DNA of 64,000 nt from Allodiplogaster sudhausi (taxonomy: Eukaryota; Nematoda; Chromadorea; Rhabditida; Diplogasteridae): assembly GCA_945643635.1 (NCBI GenBank), contig CALZFC010000001.1:7132501-7196500 (forward strand). Direction: 5' to 3'. Each line of letters begins with the position of its first letter. Positions within the stretch are counted from its first letter, which is position 1. Under the pieces are notes generated by a model, which saw nothing but the letters and a program-made list of their open reading frames with translations, made no database searches and had not been told where the DNA came from. This document shows positions 43,877-54,486 of this stretch, piece after piece. The translations under genes were made by a program, and so were the position numbers.

Positions 43877-45935
43877 CACACCATCCTCACCAAACACTCG
43901 TTCTCATTGTCTTCGGTGCAGATTGATTGGTTTGCACACCCAATCTTTCAAGGAGTCAGTAATTCTTGTGTACTTATCTCTCCTTATGTTAATGCGTTTT
44001 ATACGGTCACGGGTACCTATGTAAGGGCAAGCGTGCCGTTAGCAAATGAAAAATCGGCGATAGGTTCCCCTTAGGAAAAGGGTACCTTACACCTCGATCA
44101 CACGCACTCGCGCCAGTGATCGAGGTCACCTCCGGAGATTAGGGAGGTTCCACTCTAGCGGTTCCTCCTGCCAGGCACTCGCCCCAGGCAGGAGTCCTTG
44201 GGCACTCGCGCCTCACAAGGATAACAGGAATCCAACGTGAAGAGCGTAAGCGCTCTTCAGATACGGACCCTTCGAGGTCCCGGCGATTCAGACGCCGAGT
44301 GGAGACGCGAAGACATAGCGAGATGAGGCGACTTCTTTATCGTCCCTTCCAAGAACAGCAACAAAAACAAAGGAGCTTAAGGCTCCCACACCACAAGGAA
44401 GAGGAACCGGAGACTAAACCTCCTGCATTAATAATGAAACTGCAAGTGCTACATTGGGCGGAAAAAGAGGGAAAAGTACACATGCACATCATTCATGGTT
44501 TAAAATAAATATCGTGCAACCGTATTGGTGAGTGAGAGGGACGGCGTCATGCCAAATATACGGTCTATTATAGAAGGGTGGGGTGCAACGACACAACACC
44601 TAGATACTATACATATCAATTTATAGGTTCTCATCAGCTTGTGGTGCGCTGCGTTCTCTCAAGCATTTGTGCTGCTCTCCTATCACTTCATCTATCGCGC
44701 CATCGCTGTTTCATGGTTTTTGTTAAAAACCCTTTTTTATCAATCTTTATTTTCCTTCTGGGTGCTTCTGTGCTGTTTTTTTAATAGATTCAAGATAACG
44801 ACTCTTTCTTGCGAGAGTCACCTGTTTTCAGTCCCTGGAACCTAGAGCTCTTTGGAAGGCGCTGGTTCGTCAGCCTTCTTCTGCTCATCTTCTGTCTCCA
44901 AGTGCTCCTTTGGTTCACGGCTTGTGTGCTCTTCTACGCTCCTACGGAAGCAGGCTATCAGGGTTAGATCTTATAGTGCGAAACATTTTTGGCGGGAAAA
45001 TGGGCTCGTAGCAGAAATGGCACCACTATATCGTGAAAGATACAACATCGACGTGAGGAGGAGTAGTATGCTGATCGCCCAATATGAGGTTAGCGAATTT
45101 TTTCGGCTCACGATTTATCCCCAATTAATGGTTGAAAGTCGCATGTGTTTCTGCAACCTATTTTGTTCCAAGAGAAAAAAGAAACCAATCAACGCCACCA
45201 AGTTGCCGTAACGTCTAACTTTGCAGTGTAATACAGTTTTCTGTCAGTGAAACAAAAAAAATTTCGGTGTTTCGATAACGCTTCAGGAGAATGACCATTT
45301 AAACATATCGCCGTTGATTGCGTTTGCCTACTTCTGCGTGGTCATGACGGCTTGCATGATCATCATAACCGTCTGCACCGTCTGCATTCTCCGCCGTCTT
45401 CACTCGGGCGCCGTCAGTCAAAAGGCGCAGCGGCTCCAGAAACAGCTGTTCGTCGCATTGGTCATTCAGGTACTGTCAGTATTTCTTTTATTTTAATGTG
45501 GTGAGCATAATAAGGATGTACGTAGATGTTAATTTCCTTGTTTTCTCAGACAGCCGTGCCGCTTCTGTTCACGTACAGGCCGTGCGCCATAACGCTCTCC
45601 TCTCCGCTCTTCGGCATCGACGTCTCCACGTACGGCCATAACACCATGTGGATGATCTCCTTCTTCCCGTTCGCAGACGCACTCTTCGTCCTTTCGATCG
45701 TCAAGCCGTACAGGCTGGAGCTTCGCAGGATGCTCAGGTAGGCGGCGCCTCGGCAACTTTCTGTTTTCGGTGTACATAATTTACCAAGAATGATCAGACC
45801 AATCAAGGAACGAAAGATGTATTAAAATAAAAAATATTAAAAACAAAAATGTTTATTTTTTTTTTTATTTTTTTTTATTTTTCGTTCCTCAAATCAAGTA
45901 TGTTCAGAATCTCCCCTGTAATCGTGCGTGACTAG
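43877..45935 (+). pseudogene. Str chemoreceptor, 5'-truncated copy (exons 3-9)
   Basis: Exons at 43877-43954, 44627-44715, 44832-44962, 45015-45088, 45287-45469, 45550-45737 and 45908-45935, all in phase with the intact copies. Exons 1 and 2 are missing: only the last bases of exon 2 survive after the TG tract. The last exon hits an early TAG (45933-45935) about 27 codons before the usual end. Intron 3 carries a roughly 570-bp insertion also found, shorter, at 55.07-55.42 kb. TM segments 3-7 remain readable (FVLLSYHFIYRAIAVS, FPFADALFVLSIVKPYR). Confidence 0.85.
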
Positions 45936-46216
45936 TCCACTTCGCGGCAGACACCAGTCACATCAGCCGCAAGAGCACCAGCCATCTCACACCGTCCAGA
46001 AACTGAGCAATAATATGATAAAGGACATTGCGTGGGGTCAGGAAAGCGCATGCAGTCGTAAAAAACGTATTTGTCGCTGTATTTATTTGCGCTCTGTTAG
46101 GAGCCAATTCTCTCGCCCGTTCTCTTTTGCTAATTATATTCACTCATCGCTAGGTTAGGCCACATAGTCATGCCTATCGCTAGCATTTCTTGTCCTACTC
46201 AGCGTTCGGACGCGCA

Positions 46217-47318
46217 TGAGCCATGCTCTGTGACCTATAAGTCTGTAAAGAATACCATCTTTTATAACATTATAACATTTTATAACAAAGTGAGGGAGTT
46301 CTTTAATGAGTTATACTCGCCAACCTTGAACATCTTGCCTGTGGGCAGCATACCACAGGAGCCAATCTTTCCATTCATGGAAGACGAAGTCGTACGAGCT
46401 ATTATGCGAATCCGTCAGAATGGCTCTCCGGGTTCAGATGGAGTGACACCGAAGATGATCTATCATGCAAGAGATCTTGTTGCTCCTCTGATTTGCCGCC
46501 TGCTTAATGGTCTGTCGAATGGTGAGCCAGTTCCCAGGAAACTGTCGGAGGCTCTCGTCACTCTTCTATACAAGAAGGGAGATCCGGCTGATGTTAACAA
46601 CTTCCGGCCAATCTCACTCCTTCAGTGTACCATGAAAGTGATGACTCGAGTACTGCTAGCACGCATGGAAAGAGATCTCGACAACGCTGAAGAGACCACT
46701 CAAGCAGGCTTCCGGAGAGGCTTCTCAACTCTCGACCATATCCATGCGATTAAACAGATTGTTGAGAAGTCCAAGGAGTTCAATCAACCGCTCTATGCCG
46801 CATTTGTTGATAGTCGTAAGGCTTTCGACTGCGTAGAGTGGCAGGCTGTCTGGAATGCGCTTGCTGAGCAAGGCGTCCATGCCACGCTTATTAAGATCTT
46901 AGCGAGGCTGTACCAATCCTCTACCACATTGGTCCGTGTGAATGACAAGAAAGTTTCTATCAACGTTCAGCGCGGCGTAAGACAAGGTGACTCATTGTCT
47001 CCGCGTCTTTTCACTGCTGTTCTCAGAAGCTGTCGGAACCGGATTGATTGGGAAGGGAGGGGTTTAAGCATAGCCGGTGGTCATCTAGCAATGCTTGCGT
47101 ACGCCGACGATCTCGTGCTCATCACACGGTTTCGTTCGCAGCTCTCTGATATGCTTGCAATTCTACGAGACGCCATAGCTGAGATCGGTTTGAGTATCAA
47201 CCACTCCAAGACTGTGTTAATGACATCGTCCATCCATTCGCTGGCGAGACCATCTTCCCTGACCACTTTCTCTCCCTCTCACTCATATCCCACAACGAAG
47301 GTGACGTTCGGCCTATAA
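46217..47318 (+). mobile_element. Truncated non-LTR retrotransposon reverse transcriptase
   Basis: The open frame includes RT motifs in order: VTLLYKKGDP with NNFRPISLL (finger motifs), AAFVDSRKAFDCV (motif A with catalytic Asp), GVRQGDSLSPRLF (motif B) and LAYADDLVLI (motif C). This is the domain order and spacing of LINE-type RTs (RTE- or R1-like). No endonuclease domain upstream, and the frame drifts out of homology after GLSINHSKTVLM. The insertion begins near 46217, where similarity to the downstream sequence of the intact receptor copy stops. The RT core is open but the element is truncated at both ends. Confidence 0.85.
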
Positions 47319-47788
47319 CATCCCTGTGCTCATCCCACAATCGGCCTGATACAACGATAAATTGTTAATTGTTAAATTGTTATAACATTTACCTTAAAGA
47401 TGTTCACGATTGCCGGAAAAAAAAAATGTTGACAACTTTATGCACATACATTGGAATATGAAGACTAAGGTTAAATTCAGAAATGCAATAAAAATGATTC
47501 TAAAATATTTGAATGAGGCAAGAAAATGCAATTTATTGGGAAATGTAAAAATAACAATAAAAAATGTGTTGCTCCAACGGATTTACTCTTTTTTTTACGT
47601 TTAATATATCTCCTTCAGATTGTAGCACTGATTTTGAAATTATCCGTGGGGAAACTAGAAGTGCAATGTGATTTTCTGGATAACGAGATGCAGCTTGTAG
47701 GTTATTGATTTTTGAAAGCATCCAATATGTTTTGTTACACTTGTGCCTGACAGACTGAAGCACGCCCCTTTATTACACTCCCTTCCAG

Positions 47789-48250
47789 ATCGACGCGTAT
47801 TGTTCTCACATGCGCAGTGGAACAATGTCGCGCTTCGTCCCCCTCTCAACCTTCTGTGAGATCAGACTCGGCGTCGACTTCACGGCCCCCTCTCTGACCA
47901 CGAGATCGACCAGATCAACGAGGAGCTCTCCCATCGCCGTGTCCGAACCTGCCATCTGCCCCGCGACTTCGACCTGAGCCATGCGAAAATGCTCCACATC
48001 GCCACTTGGCTCAAGAGGATCACGGTCAGCATGGAGGTACGCGGCCCCCAGCAATCTCTCGGAAATCGGCAGGTCAACGTCACAGTGAAGGTTCCTTTTT
48101 CATACCATATCTTTCTTCTAACATTCACCTTCTATGCAGGACTATTACTTCGCCAAGCACGGCATCACCATCATTATGCCCAACGCCCCGATCGTCTCCG
48201 AGCATGGAGGCAACGTGTACCCCATCGAGGTGCTGGAGATCGCCTACTAA
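47789..48250 (+). pseudogene. Argonaute PAZ-domain fragment B (stops after PAZ, one frameshift)
   Basis: Exon 47789-48090 (acceptor ccttccag, donor AAG|GTTCCT) and exon 48140-48250 (acceptor ctatgcag) join in phase 0. The last exon reads DYYFAKHGITIIMPNAP, then GGNVYPIEVLEIAY and stop, the C-terminal PAZ signature. The first exon contains DHEIDQINEELSHRRV and RQVNVTVK, aligning with fragment A near 10.6-11.1 kb. Between the FVPLSTFCEIRLGVDFTAP part and DHEIDQ a one-base shift is needed, so this copy looks broken. No MID or PIWI follows; the next sequence is a minisatellite. Guide-RNA 3'-end binding would be the role if functional. Confidence 0.6.
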
Positions 48251-48399
48251 ATCGTATTTAAGTTATTTTGTTATTGTATGTAATTTTGTGGCGATAAATA
48301 TGCATGAATCTCCTATGAAGAATGCAGTGTATTGGGAAATGTGTAAAAAAAATTCAACCGCACATAAACTCAGGGGGATTGCACAAAAAAATACTTATT

Positions 48400-48665
48400 T
48401 GGAAATGTAATAATGCCAGACCGGAGAGAAACCCTGGCATTGGACAGAAAATGTAGTTTTATTTTGAAATGTAAAAATGCATGACCGGAGACAAAACCGC
48501 TGGCAATGTACAGAAAATGTATTTTATTTTGAAAAGTAAAAATGCATGACCCTAGAGAAACGCGGCATTGGAAAGCCGAAGGCGTCACACAGGACATTGG
48601 ACAGCCGGAGGCATCACACTAGACATTACACAGCCGGAGGCGTCACACAGCCGGTGAACGCTTAC
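48400..48665. repeat. Minisatellites (about 65-bp and 28-bp units)
   Basis: About three units of AATGCATGACCGGAGA ... TGGCA ... GACAGAAAATGT type, then three or four units of ACAGCCGGAGGCGTCACAC. Non-coding. Confidence 0.8.
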
Positions 48666-48669
48666 AGGC

Positions 48670-50621
48670 AGTCAGTACAAATCATTACTTCATTCATTTT
48701 CAATATCACATATCAACTTACTTTTTATATCATATTTTTAAGATACTTGTTTAGAAAGACGTACGAGATTTTGAATCAGCTAAAGTTAATGAACAACTCA
48801 CTACAGACGAGATCGACAATTATGATCCGAAGCTTCTCCATGTGAACTGTTGCAATGCAATCGTATAGTAACAGTAAAAGGTAATAAATCTTTCAAGATT
48901 TCTTTTAATCATTCGAATATTGTCTTAATAAAATATGGCATAATAAAATATTTATTTGCTGTTTACATATTTATGTGCATACATGTATTAAAAAAGAAAG
49001 TGTTAATGACAGAGATAAGGTAGATAAGGTACATACATATGTTTTGCACCAACTTTTTCAATTGGCCTCAGATACACATTTTAAAGTTTACCCTATTGAG
49101 TTGGTTCAAAGTGGTAAGGCCATTCAAATTGCGCTTCATATGTAGATACATACATACGAATGCATGTAGAATGTGTATATAAATATATTAACGGCATAAA
49201 TTATCGAGTCGCAGACATCACACATCGGCTAGGCGCCAAATAAAGCTACATTGTATCCAGCGTCTGTAAGTATGATGTATGGTAAATCAATAAATATTCA
49301 TGTACTTCTAGCGGAGGAAAGACAACTAAATATGTTTGTATGTAAGCTAAGAAAAACACACGTTAACACACTTTTCTGCCTTATTCCTGGACGTCACTTA
49401 TGATTGCATGTGTTACTGACACGATGCATATTGATATTACCGGTCAAGCGAAAGAAGCAGTGCAGTGGGAGCTCTCAGTTTTCGTTTCTTTTGCGACTCC
49501 TAATTATCTGTGAGGAACGATGATCAGAAGAACATCCAGAAGAGAATTCTCACTCCCTTTGCGCTTATTTCTTTCGCTGGAGCGGACGATTAAGAGAAGT
49601 CATCTGTGGCGAGTATCGAGTATGTACTTTGTGAATATGAACTAATTAACCGGAGAAAAAAACACTGCCGTACATTCGATCTTTGTCATTGTTACGCTGA
49701 CTTCTCGATGATGTTCAATCTAAGCGTTCAGCGTTGGATTCTCTTTCGTCGAGCATACTTGATGTTGTTAGAATGAAAGTTACTCTTGCCTCAAAACCAC
49801 TACCCTTCTTTGGGAGCGAACCCGGTAAGATTGCCCGGAAAGTAACAGGGCAAACAAGGAGCCAATTAGCCCGTTAACACGCGTCCCTTCTCGCGTACTA
49901 TTCGTTCCGTTCGCAGACAGGCAAGTTTATTAGCACTTGGTATTCGAGATACAAAGAGAGAGTCGAGAAAGGCGAAGAGAAGGGTCCTCGCAGGCGTCAG
50001 GGAAGGGCATTGGTCCCAAGGCGTGGTTGTCGTCGAGGGAACCTGATTTGTCATGATCGGGACATAGGTACAGAAGAGCCTAGGGGCGGAGTTATATAGA
50101 GAGCGAGAGAGATCAAGACAGCGAAAGGGAGAGAATAACAAGGAGGAGAGGATACATACATCATACAGATATAAATAGAGAGATACTACAAACTATACGC
50201 GACGGTGTCCTTCACATTCCAGACTCTCATACTAGAACTCGTAATCCTTTCTGGTGCTTGATGTCATCGACCGGGGCACTCCCTTCTTAAAACCTGGTCG
50301 GCAGGGAACTAATGTCCTTCGTGAAGAAGGCTCGCGTCGGGCCAGACGACAATCTGACAATTCCGGCGACCATACTTTTCCTTCTTCTCTACTCAGCGCG
50401 GGAATTGGGTGGGTATCAATCGTCTCGCGAGGACACCAAGTCGTAGAATGACGACTCGCTCCCCAGCCGTGACCTCAGGACTAACAACCGCAACGCTACC
50501 GCGCTTGCCATAAAGAGAGCGCGCAACCAAACATCATTTAACGTATATTGACATGTATGCCGCCAAGTATTGTGTCGTTAACATTTCCAAGACGTTGCTC
50601 TGAAATATTCATTAATGTATC
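48670..50621. other. Intergenic, partly duplicated receptor flank; no supported gene
   Basis: About 49140-49260 and 49550-49660 resemble 57.5-57.6 and 58.24-58.35 kb, i.e. flanking sequence copied with the receptor genes. The stretch 49.75-50.55 kb is GC-richer, holds ORFs without family resemblance, and could be a solo LTR or other element, but I cannot define its ends. Confidence 0.45.
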
Positions 50622-50754
50622 AGTATCACATGTTAGACACCCGTGCTCGAGTTAATTACATTCTCGCAAGCGTTATTCAATTCCTATATTTTGCGTAGTC
50701 ACTTTCACGCGTCACCACAATAAACACCATTTTATCAGAATCCAGTGAAGCAGC
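50622..50754 (+). promoter_or_regulatory. Conserved upstream block of receptor copy at 50.8 kb
   Basis: Shares GTATCACATGT, TTCTCGCAAGC, TTATTCAATT and CACCACAATAAA with the blocks before the other two full-length copies. Less conserved than those two are with each other. Confidence 0.5.
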
Positions 50755-53361
50755 ATGAACGAATTTCTGCAGGTCGCAGGAGTTGTTGAGAAAGTTAACT
50801 TTGGTTCGTTTATTTTTTATTTAGTATTGTTTTTTTAATGAAATTCCCGTACTTTGCTTCTACTTACAATTAGGATTCACTGTTGTCTTCATCGCGCTTC
50901 TATTCTGGTGCGCTCGAAAATGCTCGGCAAGAGAGATTGGCCAGTACAGGTATCTGCTGATGGCGTTCGCTGCGAGCGACGCATACTTCAGCTTCTTACA
51001 TTTTATACTTTCGCCCGTTAGTCGGAACAATCTATGTACATATGTATGTACATAATTAGGCCAGGTACATAACTGTTTATGTATTCACACACAGGAATAT
51101 CCAAACCGGGTGGATTCAGTGCGGTTTAGACATAACTTTAAAGCACTAGCTTAGTACAGCCTATTCAAATGAAAGCAATACTACAGACTAGTGGAAAGGG
51201 GGATATGAAACAAGCAAATCGATGATGGAGACATTGATATATAAGGAAAAAAGAATTGCTAAATCAATAAGATTATGTGCCAATGTCTTTCAGCACACCA
51301 TCCTCACCAAACACTCGTTTTCATTGTCTTCGGTGCAGATTGATTGGTTTGCACGCCCGATTTTTCAAGGAGTAAGTAATTCTTGTGTCCTTATCTCTCC
51401 ATATGCTAATGAGTATTATACGGTGACGGGTACCTATGTACATATGAAACGGGTACGTAGATACTATACATATCAATTTATAGGTCCTCATCAGCTTGTG
51501 GTGCGCTGCGTTCTCGCAAGCATTTGTGCTGCTCTCCTATCACTTCATCTATCGCGCCATCGCTGTTTCATGGTTTGTGTTAAAATCCCTATTAATCAAT
51601 CTTTCTTTTCTCTCTGGGTGTTCTTTTTTTAATAGATTCAAGATGAAGGCTCTTTCGTGTGCAAGTCACCTTTTTCAGTCCCTGGAACCTAGAGCTCTTT
51701 GGGAGACGATGGTTCGTCGGCCTTCTCTGTTCATCTTTTGTCTGCAAGTGCTCCTTTGGTTCACGGCTTGTCTACTTGGCTATGCTCCTACGGAAGCAGG
51801 CTATCAGCGTAAGATCTTTGTCTAATTATTCTGGGTTGGCTAAATGGACTCGATGCAGAGATGGAGCCGCTCTTTCGTGTACGATACAATATCGAAGTCC
51901 GACAGAGTAGCATGATGATCGCGCAGTACGAGGTAACTTTTTTTTGCCACACAAATTTTTTTATTCCTTTTAGTTGGAAGACTTACATACATCCATGTGT
52001 TTTTCTGCAACCTATGTATCTTGTTTAAAAAACAACAAAAGAAGCCAGTCAGCGCAGCCAGGCTATTCTAACTTATGACTTTGTAGTGTAGTACAGTTTT
52101 CAGCCTATGAAATAAAATTTTTATTTTGTAGTTCCTCAAACTCTCCACAGGAGAATGGCCATCTGAGCGTGCCTCCGTTGATTGGCTTTGTCTACTTCTG
52201 CTCGATCATGGTGCTTGCATTGTGATCATGACCATCTGTACCGTCTGCATCCTCCGTCGTCTGCGCTCGGGTGCCGTCAGTCAGAAAGCGCGACGGCTCC
52301 AGAAACAACTATTCGTCGCCTTGGTAATTCAGGTACTGTAAGTATTTTCTAGCAGGAAAGATGGTGTTGAGGGATGGGAATTAGTAAAACTTGTGAAACT
52401 GAACGAGGGATGTTCGTATGTATGTATGAATGTACATATGTATATACAGTAACCTTCTTTTCACGGTCATTCCTCCCGTTATAAAAACAGTCAGCACGAA
52501 GTCTTGATTCATGGGCTCGAGAAGTGGGTGGAGCTTGTTAGTACGCAGCCAAATTCAACTATTTGATGTGCAGAATTGAAATGCGGGAAATTCAAAGCAA
52601 TGTTCGATATTATTGATTATTGTTCTATTTGCGCCATTGGCCGTTATTCATCGTGGGACTGCCTTTGTCAATTGCTTAAATATACATACCATACCACGGT
52701 GGCCAATTGGGTTAAGCAACCGCAGCGATTTTGCACGCCTTGCGGTTATTTCAAGGAGCTGCGTATTAGCGTTACCGCATATGATGACCGAGATTGAATG
52801 GATTTGTTTCCGTCCTCTTAAGATTACAAAGCTACACGTAAGCACATTTATTGTTATGATGTGAGTATAATAAGGATGTAGAAGTTAATTTCCTTGCTTT
52901 CCCAGACAGCAATGCCCCTCACATTCACGTACGGGCCGTGCGCCATAACGCTCTCCTCCCCGCTCTTCGGCGTCGACGTCTCCGCATACGGCCCGCACAA
53001 CATGCGGATCATCTCCTTCTTCCCGTTCGCTGACGCGCTCTTCGTCATCTGCATCGTCAAGCCGTACAGGCAGGAGCTGCTCAGGATACTCAGGTAGACT
53101 GCGCCTCGGCAATTTTCTTGACTTTTTCCTATTTTTGGGGTACTTATGGCAAATTTACCGAGAATGATCAGATTAATCAAGGAACGAAAGCTAAAGTAAC
53201 AGATTTTTTAAAATAAAAATATTTATTTGTTCCTCAAATCAAGCATGCACAGAATCTGCCCTGCGATCGTGCGTGACCAGTCCGCTTCAGGGCAGACACC
53301 AGTCACATCAGCAAAAACCGCACGAGCGCCAGCCATCTCACATCGTCCAGGAACTGAGTAA
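50755..53361 (+). pseudogene. Str chemoreceptor, full exon set but frameshifted
   Basis: Nine exons recognisable: 50755-50803, 50874-51016, 51294-51371, 51484-51572, 51679-51808, 51859-51932, 52151-52332, 52906-53093, 53253-53361. The TM4 exon is one base short (130 instead of 131 nt, near GGCCTTCTCTG) and the TM5 exon is 182 instead of 183 nt with a TGA after CSIMVLAL. Splice sites and start Met (MNEFLQVAGVVEKVNF) are kept, and the last two exons are open (FPFADALFVICIVKPYR; tail ending SHRPGTE). Intron 7 holds about 500 bp of inserted sequence. Recently inactivated paralogue. Confidence 0.9.
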
Positions 53362-53736
53362 TAATATGAAAAGGAGGACATTTCGTGGTGTCAGGAAATT
53401 GCATGCAGTCGTTAAATGCATTCTCGTCATAGTCAATGGCACTTGTTTCTACAACTTCCACTGATCAATCTGTACCACTCTATATGGATACGCCATTAAA
53501 ATAATCGTGTTGCAATTTAGCTACTGTAGATAATGCATGTAGAATATGAACATAAATATATTGAGGTCATAGTACCGAGTTGCAGACATCACTCATCGAT
53601 TTCCAATTCTTGTCATAATTACATTGCTGCAAACCGCATGACACTAGTCGCAGCGACAACATTCGAAAGAGAATATTTGTAGGGGCATGCCCTGCAGAGC
53701 GAACTATAAGATTGAACTATCCGCAGCGTGGCAGTA

Positions 53737-54019
53737 CTCTGTAAATGAAAATTAGCTAGCTGACAGGATCGTGGAAGGCCTGTCAGCACGCCTGTCGATT
53801 AGCCTTCCAAATGCGACCCTATTAATTAGCCTTCCAAAACCTACTGATAGGCCTTCCAAGAGGAACTTCTGCCAATTACCCTTCCACTTTTTACAATCCT
53901 ACCAGTTAGCCTTTCCGGTGCGTGCAATCCTGTCAGTAAGCCTTCTTTCGGGATAACTCCTGTATGTTAGCCTTCTTGTGTCAACAATCCTGTCAGTTAG
54001 CTAACTTTCATTTACAGAG
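53737..54019. mobile_element. TA-flanked MITE with internal tandem repeats
   Basis: TIRs of about 33 bp (CTCTGTAAATGAAAATTAGC and mirrored CTCTGTAAATGAAAGTTAGC), flanked by TA on both sides. The interior is a tandem array of AATCCTGTCAGTTAGCCTTC-like units, 25-35 bp each. It inserted between receptor genes. Confidence 0.85.
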
Positions 54020-54294
54020 TAGTTCTGAACTCTCTGCGCAATTCCGACCTTGGAACTTCACTCGGAGCCCCATGAATTCTTTGTAAATGTTTGTCTATAA
54101 AATATCAGAAATTCTCACTGACGTGGGCACCGTCATGAACCTGATTTTTTTTGATTGGGCGACATTTGTGGCAGAGAGCGTCTTGCTACATATGAAAATG
54201 GAGTGATTGCAAGGAAGAATGTGCTTTCTTAGTTGTTTTGTTTTCTTGGAAGAATCTACTATAAACTTCGATTCCTGATAGACTCGCAGATGCA

Positions 54295-54486
54295 TTAGTA
54301 TCACATGTCTCGAAAGCAGCGAGCAAAAGGTTGTGCTTCAAATGTCATGAACAACCTTGTCTGAGCAATCGAAACGCCTACACGGCATAACCAAATTCTC
54401 GCAAGCATTATTCAATTATTATGTATATTTCAAGTGGTCACAATCACCACAATAAATAGCATCATATCTGAATACCGTGAAACTGC
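54295..54486 (+). promoter_or_regulatory. Conserved 190-bp promoter-like block, receptor copy at 54.5 kb
   Basis: Nearly identical to 58494-58687, starting GCATTAGTATCACATGTC and running to the start codon, with GCGAGCAAAAGGTT, CGAAACGCC, ATTTCAAGTGGTCACAATCA and CACCACAATAAATAG. CACATG is an E-box-type hexamer. Conservation exceeds that of the neighbouring intergenic DNA, so it may hold the sensory-neuron promoter. Confidence 0.55.

Noticed and set aside
44788..44831. Upstream acceptor (aatag) for the TM4 exon of the receptor copies
   Set aside because: It forces frame breaks in several copies, while the ttcag acceptor 44 nt downstream gives phase 2 and an open frame in all but the frameshifted copy.
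45737..45742. CTCAGGTAG as the end of the receptor proteins
   Set aside because: The TAG is part of a GT donor (AG|GTAG). A final exon with conserved Ser/Thr-rich tail follows in every copy.
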